Assembly (NCBI GenBank): GCA_947579665.1
Contig: OX388346.1
Coordinates: forward strand, 87,980,615 to 88,044,614
Reading direction: 5' to 3'
DNA: 64,000 bases
Source: Sympetrum striolatum
Taxonomy: Eukaryota; Arthropoda; Insecta; Odonata; Libellulidae
Shown: positions 11,525 through 22,034 of the stretch, piece after piece
Position numbering within the stretch: the stretch's first letter is position 1
How the letters are laid out: every line of letters starts with the position of its first letter
The notes under the pieces: model-generated
What the model was told of the DNA's origin: nothing
Databases searched by the model: none
Seen by the model: the letters and a program-made list of their open reading frames with translations, nothing else
Position numbers and translations under genes: made by a program

Positions 11525-11907
11525 TTGATTACAACATCGAAGGTGCCGCGACGAGTTATTTTTACGTTTTTAATTCGAGGAGGGCAATCGTTTTTGGGAA
11601 AATTTTCACAGAAATGCAAGCAGGATATTCGAAGGCTTCACCTTGGCAGATTTTATGAGGAGAAGCCCTCTCTTCGTGAGCTCAGAGCAAAGAGGAATGA
11701 AACTGGCTCGGTAAGATTATTTTGAATGTATTAGCAATTCCAAACGATAAACTTACTCCACACTATACCTTGAATTGAAATGTAGTTTTCAAGTTATTTC
11801 AAACTCTCACGCAGATATTTTTGGACATGGCTAGGGAGAAGCAAAGTTTAAGGCAAACCGGTGGAGGTCCATCCAATATTAGACGTAACCCGGTTTACAA
11901 AAAGTAG
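11525..11907 (+). CDS. two exon-like segments of a Myb/SANT-like DNA-binding protein
   Basis: Exon-like piece 1 (open from 11,525) contains KCKQDIRRLHLGRFYEEKPS and then stops matching at a donor, TCG followed by GTAAGATT, near 11,710. Piece 2 starts after a good acceptor (CTCACGCAG, exon from about 11,816). It reads FLDMAREKQSLRQTGGGPSN before a stop. REKQ-L--TGGGP is the characteristic end of Myb/SANT-like (Msantd-type) domains, which accompany Harbinger and hAT transposons and also occur in host proteins. The tryptophans of the three-helix domain are not obvious, so it may be a remnant. Whether it is part of the hAT or a captured gene piece is unknown. Confidence 0.4.
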
Positions 11908-11940
11908 ATGGCATTAATTAGTGTGAATGGAAAGAGCTTA

Positions 11941-12084
11941 GGCCGCTTTCAGACGGGACGACTTTTCGCCGGCCGCCGTTTACGGCACGGTGCAGTGCTT
12001 TCAAAAAGTCGTCTCGTCTGAAAGGGTCCTAGCGCCGTGCCGTGGACGGCGGCCGGCGAAAAGTCGTCCCGTCTGAAAGGGGCC
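11941..12084. mobile_element. 144-bp Harbinger-like MITE with three related arms
   Basis: The ends are inverted repeats: GGCCGCTTTCAGACGGGACG on the left and GGCCCCTTTCAGACGGGACG read inward on the right. The similarity extends about 50 bp into CGCCGGCCGCC. TTA lies on both sides (11,938-11,940 and 12,085-12,087), the 3-bp duplication of PIF/Harbinger elements. A third copy of the arm sequence (AAGTCGTCTCGTCTGAAAGG) sits in the middle at about 12,005-12,025. It is nested inside the hAT element. Confidence 0.7.
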
Positions 12085-12161
12085 TTAGAGAGCGTAGTGG
12101 ATAGCGATTCTGAGTTATGTGTAGGGATCTACATTGTACCAATGCATAAAATAACATACAA

Positions 12162-12187
12162 AGTAGGCGACACCAATGTCGCCTACT
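12162..12187. other. perfect 11-bp-stem hairpin
   Basis: AGTAGGCGACA at 12,162-12,172 is followed by CCAA and then its exact reverse complement at 12,177-12,187. A related string, GTCGCCCAGTGA, follows at about 12,200 and recurs near 12,816, so this may be a subterminal motif of a transposon. Confidence 0.5.
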
Positions 12188-13634
12188 GCAAAGATTTTGT
12201 CGCCCAGTGACAGTACTTGGTACCAGCGAAGAAGAGTAAAAAACTCAAGCGTTTGGATACAATGTTTCTTTTCAGGGATAGAGATCGGGAAGGTGGTGGG
12301 CCCTACATTCCTTTCAAAAGAATTCCCATTTATTCACATTGGAGTTCAGTGTGTGACTCGCCAGGTAGGCGATGATTTCCATGCGGTAGATGTTGCGGAA
12401 GATCTTTTATTTTGAGTGCGAATCATATCATTTTCTATAGTGTGATTGTGTACGAGGGCTGTGATAGTGAGTGCACCGTGAAATACCTAGGAAATCGACT
12501 AGGAATCCGAAAGTACGATTGGCTCGAGGACAAGGAGAAAATAATTGGTGGCAAGGCAATTATTAATTTAGCAAACCTTTCTTAGTGAAGATTTTTTCCA
12601 TTAGAAGGTAATATTTTAAAAGATATTACATCTTTGTTTCTTTTTTTATACCGAGAGGCGTATGGTATGTTTCTGCTCGATGGCTCTATAAAGGACCAAC
12701 TTTTTTCGCGCAGCAACAGTAAAGTTAAAACTTAACAGCCAGAGAGCAAAAAAATACTTTTTTTGGTTATTTTAATGGGGTATTGGGTAGTGGAGGGGGT
12801 TCAAGCAGTTTCAATGTCGCCCAGTGATAATTCCTTAAAATATGCTCTGAATTGTACTATTTAAGTGATGTTTCAAAAACAATTAATTCCATTCTATCTG
12901 TATATTGTGTACTATACAATTATTTTCCTTTAGATTTAAGAGATGAGCCATTACATAATACTCAAGCCATAATGGTAAATAATTTTGTTTTATTCGGTTT
13001 TTTTATCGTAACACTGGCTGCGCTTCTAATAATTGATGGGAAATATTGAAGCATCAAAAATGCATACTTTTGTATTACATATAACTATTACCTCATTTAT
13101 TCATTAGACTCAAAACCGGACAGTGCTTCGTGTGGTAAAAAAATATTTATTACTGTCCACAATCATATGAAAGAGAAATTTAATGAAAACGAAAATATCT
13201 GTTGACATTTGTAAGAAATAGGTCAATGCAATAGTCATGTCAGTCAGTATAAGAATAGCCAACGCAGAAAAAAACTATTACTTGAAATCAAATTGAAAGA
13301 AAAAGAAATAAATAAATTTATTTAGATGAATTTTAACATTTACTTTGAACAATCAAAAGTTAACCAATTAACTTTTCATTTAAAAATACAGGCTAGCATT
13401 AAACCTTAGTGATATTCCACTTCAATTAAAGAACTGAAATAATATGAACAGAAAAAAACTTAAATGTAAATTCAGCCAAACTAAGAATTATGCTAAGCTG
13501 CTACATAACTGATAATTACACTAGCCTAAGAATTTATAACGACACAAAATTTTGCAATGCTTGCATTCTGTCTGTGTAATGATAAAAGTTTTGCAATATC
13601 AAGTCACAGAAATATCCGCTGATTCTGTTATATC
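12188..13634. other. interior of the hAT element without a recognised gene
   Basis: AT-rich DNA with short unmatched open frames (12,176-12,415 and 12,852-13,049). No transposase motif is seen. Confidence 0.3.
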
Positions 13635-13748
13635 ATGAGGTTGTTCCTTGTTTTTTTTGCGATAATTGCCACATTGTGCAGCACTGCATATGCTACTACA
13701 ACTTCCATTACTGTATCTAAACAAATATTAACACTATTTTACAGGATG
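13635..13748 (+). CDS. signal-peptide-like short ORF, possible exon
   Basis: The ATG at 13,635 opens MRLFLVFFAIIATLCSTAYA followed by TTTSIT. This is a convincing signal peptide with an AYA cleavage site. The frame does not extend into a recognisable protein, but the segment is preceded by AT-rich sequence and followed by possible splice signals. Two downstream segments look exonic. 14,060 carries a strong donor (CAA then GTAAGTAT). 14,300 follows a pyrimidine-rich acceptor ending GACCAG and reads QQKALNAVNTINNEFKQ. I could not join them into one frame. A secreted peptide gene fragment carried in the hAT element is possible; chance is not excluded. Confidence 0.3.
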
Positions 13749-14759
13749 GGAAAGTGTCGCTTCCATACCCCAAACATTGTTTCTATTATATTTCTGGTCT
13801 TTATACGACTTTCATTTTAGAGTTGCTGATATTGATCAGAGGGCTTCCTAGTTCGTGTCATCAGATAATTTTCCTGCTTATAGTCCAAATCTCCCAGCAA
13901 TACCGCGTTTCTAAAGTATTTCTTTTCCAACTTATTCTTCAGGGAAGAATTGTTCAAAATAGTTTGGCCGTGGCTTGTTTATATCACTCTGCTCTAAATC
14001 TTTCTAATAAGTTATTTCGTTGGATGTATTTCCTCATTTTCAAGACTATTCATCTACAAGTAAGTATAAAAAGTAACTTGCGTCAAGGAGTACGTCCAAC
14101 ATTATGCACCTTCGCGGAAAATACCTTCAATGAAGCCTTGGAAGCAAGACTTGAGACCATACACGTTGACGGACATGCCTACTATTAGTTTAGATAATTG
14201 TTCCATATTTTCCTCAGTTCCTTATTTTGTTTTCACACAAATTCCATTCAATTTTTAATGTTCTTATATGTTACACAACATTTGCTTTTTCTGACCAGCA
14301 ACAGAAGGCGCTAAATGCAGTGAATACAATAAACAACGAATTTAAACAAGGCTCGCAGCGGCTTGCAGTACCTAGCTGCTACGGCGGAATAGGTTTGTTT
14401 ACGTCACACCCTGTAGAAGATGGCGGCTATTCGTTTGTGCACAAGCTTCGAAATAGGATTTTTAATCTGTTATGGTTGAATAAGTACGGAATTTATAGGG
14501 GAAAAATTTTTAATTTAGGTTTTTCATGCGCCAAATATTTATTTTCCATGGTTACCAAAAATTGTGCAAATACTCTATTGTCGCGGAACACCTACTCAGG
14601 TTCAGCGGAACACCGGTGTTCCGCTGAACATAGTTTGGGAAACTCTGTCCTAGACAGATCGTTAGAATTTAAAATAAAATTAATTTTAAAACATCATTGC
14701 ATTCAATTTTCTTCTACTTCAATTGAACCTCTCTGTTTTGAAAAATAGCCCCGCGCTGT

Positions 14760-15255
14760 CAGTTGGCGTGGAGTGGTGTTGCCACCTCTCGCGGAATTCC
14801 GGGAGTCTCCCGGATGCATTAACGTGTCTCCCAGAATTTCTAAATTTGCTGGTCCACGGCTTATCATCTGAAATTGGTAAATTTAGTCATCCTCGTAGAT
14901 GTAACCCAATGCATGACTAGTATTCCATGGTAATATAATAATAGGTTACCCGTACGTCCTGATTTTTAAACTTCTTCTCTGTCTCTTTTCAGCTTTAATT
15001 CAACAAAAATGTAGAATAAAGCACAGCGACACAAAAATTCAGTTTATATAAAAATCGTTAGATTGTAAAGTATTCAGCCCGTAGACCGGAAATGACGAAC
15101 AAGTGCTATCGATATATCTTTTCTTGACCGAGAGAAAGTCTCCAGGAACTTTAGGCTCCTAAATAAAAACTCTTCCGGAATGTTTACCTCTAGAATTAAA
15201 GATCTCCCGGATTGACCCGTCACCAAGGTGTCAACCCTAATAGGGAGAGCGTCTT
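14760..15255. repeat. pair of inverted, diverged MITE-type segments
   Basis: The plus strand at 14,770-14,830 reads GTGTTGCCACCTCTCGCGG and CCGGGAGTCTCCCGGAT. The minus strand at 15,240-15,190 reads GGGTTGACACCTTGGTGACG and then ATCCGGGAGATC. The two look like diverged inverted ends of one repeat family of about 0.5 kb. No target duplication was identified. Confidence 0.35.
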
Positions 15256-16142
15256 GGAGCTCGCTGGCTCTCCATATATATTTATAGGTAAAAAAAGTGC
15301 GCTTTAAAATAAGTAAGTCAAAATTCAATGTAATATCTTTCGTCACTAGCAATATTGTAACTCCTTTGCAACCCTATAGAAATCTTACAAAAAATATCTG
15401 AAACTTTTGCCAAACTTAATAATAATCGAAATTGGTTTTGACCATCGTGAGCCCTACGGTAAACTTGTTCACAAATACAGGTAAAATGATGATGATGAAA
15501 ATTGTATCTTAGAAAACTCTGCTCGGGATCGTCATTAGGGGGGGTTATTAGTTATATATTTTAAGGTTCATTTTATATGAATAATGTGATGGTATAACAA
15601 GAAATTATTTCAGCTGCTATTATACGAAGCAAGAAACAATAAACAAAAATATGTTTAAATTTTTATAATTTTGTTCTAAATCGGAGGTATATTATTAAAA
15701 GAATGATATTGTGTCAACAGGTGAGAGAGATCACACTATTACAGAATGTTGATGAATAACGGATGCCTGAACTCTTTACAGTAATCGAAAAACATTCCCT
15801 TTGCAACTAATGCATTTCCTGAATCACATTAATGAATAAATGATACTTCCAAAGACAAATTAAAGTTCTGATTGTAACATCTACTAGAGATTGTGAGCAT
15901 TTCCTTACTTGTTTCATATTTTCTTAATAACATTCTAATAAACTCATAAATCTTAATGTTTACTTATGCTTACCACCTTAAAGTAATGCTTTGAAATTTT
16001 AAAAATTCTTCCCTGGAATTCAGTAGAATTGATTGTGACTGGTTTGTATTAATCCAAATTGATACCAAATAGAAGAGATTTATATTTTCTTAATTGTTTA
16101 TTTCCAAAAATCATCAGCTACGTTTGTCTGTTTTATTATTCA
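15256..16142. other. AT-rich spacer, no gene seen
   Basis: No open frame of note and no recognised repeat boundary. Confidence 0.3.
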
Positions 16143-17227
16143 CTAGTGGAGTGCCCGTTGATTCTCAACAGAAAAATGCCATAGATTGTCTCTGCAACGA
16201 ACACTAATGGAAAGAAGATGTACCAAGAAGAGCAAAACCAATGGTCAATATAAATATAGGAATGATTCAATTTTTGTCAATTCTGTTAATCATTTGCAAT
16301 TGTTTTCGGCGATATCGGCAAATAATTGAAATTCAGGGAAATGATTCCTATAGTTAAAATATTCGAAGATGATATATTCCATATATAGAGTAACATATCT
16401 GAAAAAAATTTCAGAGTTTAATATTGGACTAATATACCAGCAATACTTCTTTAGAGGGAATTTCTATAGTACACTAAGTCCTCGAGTAGAGAGAGAGTAA
16501 AACCGGTTTAAAATACTAACTAAAAATTCAGTGAACAATTACGTTGCTGTAAATAAAACTTTGTTGCTACTGACATTTAAACAAAATTGTAAAAAAATAA
16601 AATTTTAATCTTCGTACTTTTTTCCGTGCGATTCTTAACAGGATATTGTTCGTAACAGCAAATGTTAAAATCTCATGTAATTTTTTCTTCTTCATAAAGT
16701 GTATCACTTATTAGCAGGATTAATTTTAACTTGACTTATATTCTTAATGCATTTTGATGGATAAATACATGAACTAGGAATCAACAATCGCCTTCATTGT
16801 CAAGGGTGATGGGTAGTTTACTACCTCGAAACTTTGATAAAATATTCATAATATATATATATATATATAGAATATATAAATCAAAATTCTCCTAATTTCA
16901 ATTCGTAAACGATATTTCACGACCAAAATAAGAATTTTTATTCTATTCTCCTTCTTATGGCGATTGATTCGACTTTGTACGACTAGTATTTCTAATTTTT
17001 ACTTTCTAATGAAGTAAAGCCTGCAGCGAGAAAAATGAATTTTACGTGCATTTCTTATGGAAATGCTTTTTAGATTTTTTGGCCATTTCATTTGGGTTTT
17101 TCCTAATTTTCTTTTTTCTTAAACCACCTCCGTACCGAGGCGAAGAAAACAAAAAAAATATTCAAATCGGTCGAGCCGTTTTCGAGTTTTAGACGACGTC
17201 ACGAACATAATTTCATTATATATAAGA
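16143..17227 (-). mobile_element. non-autonomous Helitron, 1.09 kb
   Basis: On the minus strand the element starts TCTTATATATAATG at 17,227 and ends CTAG at 16,146-16,143, followed by T. Eight bases before CTAG is a hairpin, CTGTTGA-GAA-TCAACGG (one mismatch). TC at the 5' end, a subterminal 3' hairpin and CTAG-T are the defining features of Helitrons. No Rep/helicase ORF exists. Near the 5' end it has the widely seen phrase AAATCGGTCGAGCCGTTTT. Its 5' TC directly abuts the CTAG of the next element. Confidence 0.75.
16850..16868. repeat. AT microsatellite
   Basis: A short (AT)n run inside the 1.09-kb Helitron, flanked by TTCATA and GAATATATAAATC. Confidence 0.7.
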
Positions 17228-19635
17228 CTAGCGGAGTGCCCGTTGATTCTCAACGGAAAAATGAATGTAATTCGAAAGTAATGAAACTTAGATATGAAAA
17301 TTCTTAAATTTATGAAAAATACAATACTTCTCTTTATCCTATGTGACTTACGAAATTACAAAAACAGCTACACAAATGTAAATCACAGACTAAACAAATG
17401 ATACACCAGTCGCTACAACAAATAGAGGAAACAACTGAGTACCAAAAAAGTGGAGACGAAATCCCAAAATAGCCACACAAATCTAAATCACAAACGACAA
17501 CGAATGAACCAGTCGCTTAGTACGTCTAATATATCTGACGCAAGTGAGTGAACAAAATCACCGTAACTATGAAATAAACGGCCGTACATAGCGGCCATAC
17601 AATCTATTTTTACAGCAATAATAAGAATGCATGTATATTTTATTTCTTTCGATACTTGTCTAGAGTCCGTAAAATGAATACTACTTTGTACTTGTTTGAA
17701 TAATTAAACCCTGCAACATACAAAATACATATTGAAGCGTATTTCTAATTATAATATTTGAGCAGCCAGCATAGAACCGAAGCATAAAAATAAAGGACAG
17801 TCGCCCATAATCTGAGAGAGGTGTTCCATATTTTATAGTATAATAAACTTAATAATGTATCGGCAATCGTTTAACACGAACATTTAAACATAGTATTTAA
17901 AATATAACAAAATACCAATGAGTATGACTATCACCGTCAAGAAAAGATATAGCTGGATAGTACCTATACTAAAACACACCAATAGATTATCCAGTAAAAC
18001 ATTTCTTGGTTTAATTTCCAATTCTATATCTAAAAGCACAAAATTCGCTTACCTTTTTCCAGTCACGTATAAAAGGATTGTGATTCCTTGCTGCTTTAGA
18101 TAAAAATTCTTGACACTTCAAAGAAAGTATCACTGAATTCAGGGATATTTCAACGATCTTGACTGATTCATTCTTTAGCATTAACGATTAAATGCACGGC
18201 GGGACGTTAAATTAAACGATTAGTATTTAGATACTTGTCCGTACGATGAAAAACCACTTTGATTTGTTAGAGGTAATAAACCCTGCAAAATACGAAAGAT
18301 GCATTGAAGCATATTTCTAATGAAAATATTTGATCAGCCTGCATAGAACCGAAGTTCAAAAATATATGACAGTAGCCATAATCTGAGAGAGGAATTGCAT
18401 ATTTTATATTCTAACAAACTTAATCACGTAGCGGCAACTGTTTGACATGAGCATTTAATCAACATATTTATAATATAACAAAATACCTATGTGTATGATG
18501 ATCACCATAAAAAAAATTTAAAGGTGGATTGTACCTACACTTAAACACATTAGATGATCTACTGAATCATTTCCAATTCTATATCTAAAAGCACAAAATT
18601 GGTTTACCTTTTTCCAGTCACGTATAAAAGGCTTGTCATTCCTTGCTGCTTTAAATCCAATTCTTGACACTTCAAAGGAAGCTATCACTGAATTCAGGGA
18701 TATTTCAACGATCTTGATTGATTTATTCTTTAGTGTTAACGATTAAATGGATGGCGTGACGCTAAATGAAACGATTAGTATTTAGATTGGTAAATAAGAA
18801 TGAAAAAGTTATCAACTTACCAAGCTAAGAAGATATAATTACTTTATATGGGAAAAGAAAATTCATTCAATACGACGTTGAATATTAATTTCAAGTAAAG
18901 AATCAATAAACATTGGCGTTGCTATAAACAAAGCTTGGTTGTTGCAGACGCGCGTATGCTAACAAATTTGAATTTTAAAATATAGCTTGGCCTTGACGAC
19001 GGGTTGTTTACAATGTCAGATTTTCATAAAAGTTTCGTATTTTACTTCCAAATTCTCACAACTTCGAAGTGAAAGCAATATTCTACGACCAAAATAAGAA
19101 ACTTCATTCCATTTCCTTTGTTTTGGTGTTAGTTTTAGTTTCAAACGACCATTATTTCTAATTTAATTTTATTAAAGAAAAGTAACGTGTAAATGATAAA
19201 AATGTCTTCCCATGTATTTCTTATGGAAACTCTTCGACTATCTGGAGTCGAACCGAGTACAGTTGGGTCAACAAAAAGTAGTCTATCATTTGCGCAGGGG
19301 AGACTTTTAATATTGTACGAATTTTGAAATTTTGAAAATATTTAGCTTTAGAGTTATAGCGTGAAATAGATTTTTGAACCCAACTGGGAACGAACTGGAG
19401 ACAGCTAGGTGGATAAAAGGTAGCCTATGTCACAACCCGGATGAAAAATGACCACCATACCAAATTTCATCCAAATCGGTTGGATAGTTTTTGAGTGATG
19501 CTCTGGCAGACAGACAGACATGAAAATTTCTAAAAGGTGTTTCGGACTCAGGAACAACCCCAGTATCCAGCTATACATTTTTTTAAATCGGATCAATGTA
19601 CAGACACGACCCCCTCTACGGATTTATTATATAGA
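17228..19635 (-). mobile_element. non-autonomous Helitron, 2.4 kb
   Basis: On the minus strand it starts A|TCTATATAATAAATCC at 19,635 and ends with hairpin CCGTTGA-GAA-TCAACGG (17,256-17,240), eight bases, then CTAG at 17,231-17,228 and T. Both flanks obey the A/T insertion rule. Inside is a direct duplication (about 17,645-18,232 and 18,233-18,790). Near 19,240 it reads CTGGAGTCGAACCGAG, a B-box-like motif shared by the other Helitrons here. No Rep/helicase gene. Confidence 0.8.
17645..18790. repeat. internal direct duplication (about 0.58 kb x 2)
   Basis: The two halves share GATACTTGTC at their start and TTTTTCCAGTCACGTATAAA near their end, with many shared blocks such as CATAATCTGAGAGAGG and CTATATCTAAAAGCACAAAA. 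Divergence is visible throughout, so the duplication is old relative to the element's insertion. Confidence 0.75.
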
Positions 19636-22034
19636 TATAGATTATAAGAAAATTGTGTTAAATCAAATTCTATGTAAATAGCTGGTTATGTAAGAGTTTG
19701 GTCCATAATATACATTATGTCTGTAGTAAAAACGTAGACAATACCTGCTAATATAGAAAACTACGTATTTCTCATAAAATTGAGCGTTAACACTAAGGCT
19801 GCTCTTACCAACAACTCGCTAAAGGGTCGACACTGGGTGTCGCAGCCAATAAATTGAACGGCGGAGGCAGGTAACGGAAGATTACTTTAGCATGGTGAAA
19901 ACGGATATTTCAGGAGCTGCATAGGATAACACGTTCAGAAAGTGTTACATATTAAAGATAAGCTAATTTAAACTCTAAGCATGGCAACAATGTAGAAAAG
20001 AGCTTGACCTTAAAAAATGGAGGCGAGAGCTTTAAAGAAATTTGGAACTCAATTTTGGGTCTGCGAGGAAATAATTTGTATGGTTTAAACGTTCTAATAT
20101 TGTATGGTTTAAACTTAATGATTAAAATTTGGCTTCTTTCATGTTAAATTCTGGCAAATCATATAACGCCGCGGTGTTCCACAACCTTCGGCCTGAACGT
20201 CTTGATTTTATGAAGAATAGGAAAATCGATTTAGAAAAAGTATTCGGAAAACAATTCAAATCTGTACACTTGAAGGCTAGAATTAGCGAATCCTGCAGTA
20301 TTTTATGTTACTCTATTTGTTATAACAGATCGTTTCGAAACGTTTTACGAGCACTCAAATCTTATTACATTAGTGCAGATCGAGTTACAGCTAGCCAATC
20401 AGAAAGCTATATAAGTTGGTTGAATTTTCAATTATATATGTAATCAATTTAATTTATATTCTACCACTTGATACAATTATGGCAAAGCTTTCAAGTACTC
20501 AAAATTGTTGTTTACAATGACGAAGCTTAAAGGAAAACGATGTATGGAAAATTTAGATTCACATGAGGGGTGTATTGCATTCCTACCAAGATTAAGGAGT
20601 GGATAATTAGGATGGCGTTAATAATATAATGATAATAGCAAAGCGAATAAGCATCCAAGTAAGAGTTCCAATATCAGAATGTAATAAACCTGTGTACAAA
20701 GATATATGGATCACTTTTGAGGAGTTGCTTCATGAAATCGCATACATATTCTATTTCCTAACAGTTACTACCCAAATTCATTCTCAGACTACATTATAGC
20801 TCCTGTCGATGATTCGTCTATTTATGCAAAAACCTTTCACAAATATTGTAGAATAGCACCATTATTTCAGAATCATAATTAAATATCTAGTTTATTTATA
20901 ACAACAAAAAGTCATGGTATTTAGCAATTGCATAAAATGAGGAAATATTTAAAGTAGAATACAATGAAGAGTAGAGCTTCACCTAATTTAGAAATCCGGA
21001 AGAGGTCCTCGGCGACGAAAGCTGCCCTTTTCTTTCGAAACGCGAAACACGGCAATCAATTACGGAAATCCGAGAAAATTAAATTTCTAAAAATCTGAAA
21101 AATATTGAAACAACAAATCAATAAAACATCATAAAATAATAATCTTATCAAATTCAGTAATGCAAACATTGTACCCGAAGAACACGAGGGCAGACATGAA
21201 ATTTTATCCCGAACGTTCAATCGATGAGTTCCGTTATTTCCAAATCACTGTGACCGTTACAACCATTGCTTACGATTAAAAAAGAAAACAAAACACTTAC
21301 TAGAAGAAAACAGAAAAAATTTAATTTGGTTCCTAAGAGAAATACGGCAGAATCTATTAAATTCATTTCGTGAATTAGATGATGATAATAGAGAATAAAA
21401 ATAAAAAGAAACTTACTCATGATTACTCAATAATATCAAAAACGAGAGACCTAACCTTAACCTAACGTAGGAACGATATATATTAGCATGTCCCCGAATT
21501 AAAGGGGAACGAAACTTAAGTAGGTGTTGTAAAAGTAATCTGAGAAAATTAAATAGCTCAAAATCTTTAAAATATTTAAACATCGAGTTGATAAAATTTT
21601 AACCAAGCTAAATTATATAAATATTGCAACCTAAGACTGCAGCAACTTTTATCGGTAAATTTCAAACGACAATTTCCGTGATTTCAAAATCGTTATGACC
21701 GTTATTAACAATGGCCTATGGTACCCAGTAAGAAACACTGTGTTTTATGAAAGTGCACATTTTTATTCCAAGTGAAAACGCGACAGTATGGCTAGTTACA
21801 CACTCACCGGTTTCGCTCGTCCGGTCGGTCATAAAATGGTCGTGAAACCGGGGTACGGATGCTTTCAAACACAAGTACCGGGCCAGCCATAAACATGCCC
21901 CTGTTGCTTCTCCGGCGTTGGTGAAAAATCTCTTTGGAATTTTTGGTTCAAATGACTTTAATTTTTAAAATTACTTGCTAATTTCGTCTACATTCACTAT
22001 GTCATTCGGCACGTCCATATTTTAAAGCAATAGA
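19636..22034. other. spacer between the two Helitron pairs
   Basis: AT-rich. It holds a small hairpin at 19,828-19,842 (CGACAC-TGG-GTGTCG). An unmatched 104-codon ORF lies at 20,129-20,443 (starts MASFMLNSGKSYNAA, no domain recognised). A foldback-like segment lies at about 21,787-21,895. No confirmed gene. Confidence 0.35.
21787..21895. repeat. small foldback-like repeat
   Basis: The ends TATGGCT and AGCCATA are inverted. The inside has CCGGTTTC pairing with GAAACCGG around CCGGTCGGTCATAAAATGG. The form suggests a short MITE, but the inner arms match only in patches. Confidence 0.35.

Larger units (their letters stand above)
11053..14647. mobile_element. 3.6-kb hAT-type element with 8-bp target duplication
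   Basis: The left end begins CAGGCTTTCCTAAACT and the right end, read inward, begins CAGAGTTTCCCAAACT. Both are flanked by the same 8-mer, TCCTAGAC, at 11,045-11,052 and 14,648-14,655. An 8-bp target duplication with CAG-starting inverted repeats is diagnostic of hAT. No transposase is visible inside, so the element is non-autonomous. It instead holds a Myb/SANT-like exon pair, an inserted Harbinger-like MITE, a perfect hairpin and a signal-peptide ORF. Right-end sequence matches the solo end at 7529. Confidence 0.8.

Noticed and set aside
14227..14748. 173-codon plus-strand ORF
   Set aside because: It crosses the right end and target duplication of the hAT element, so it cannot be one real gene.
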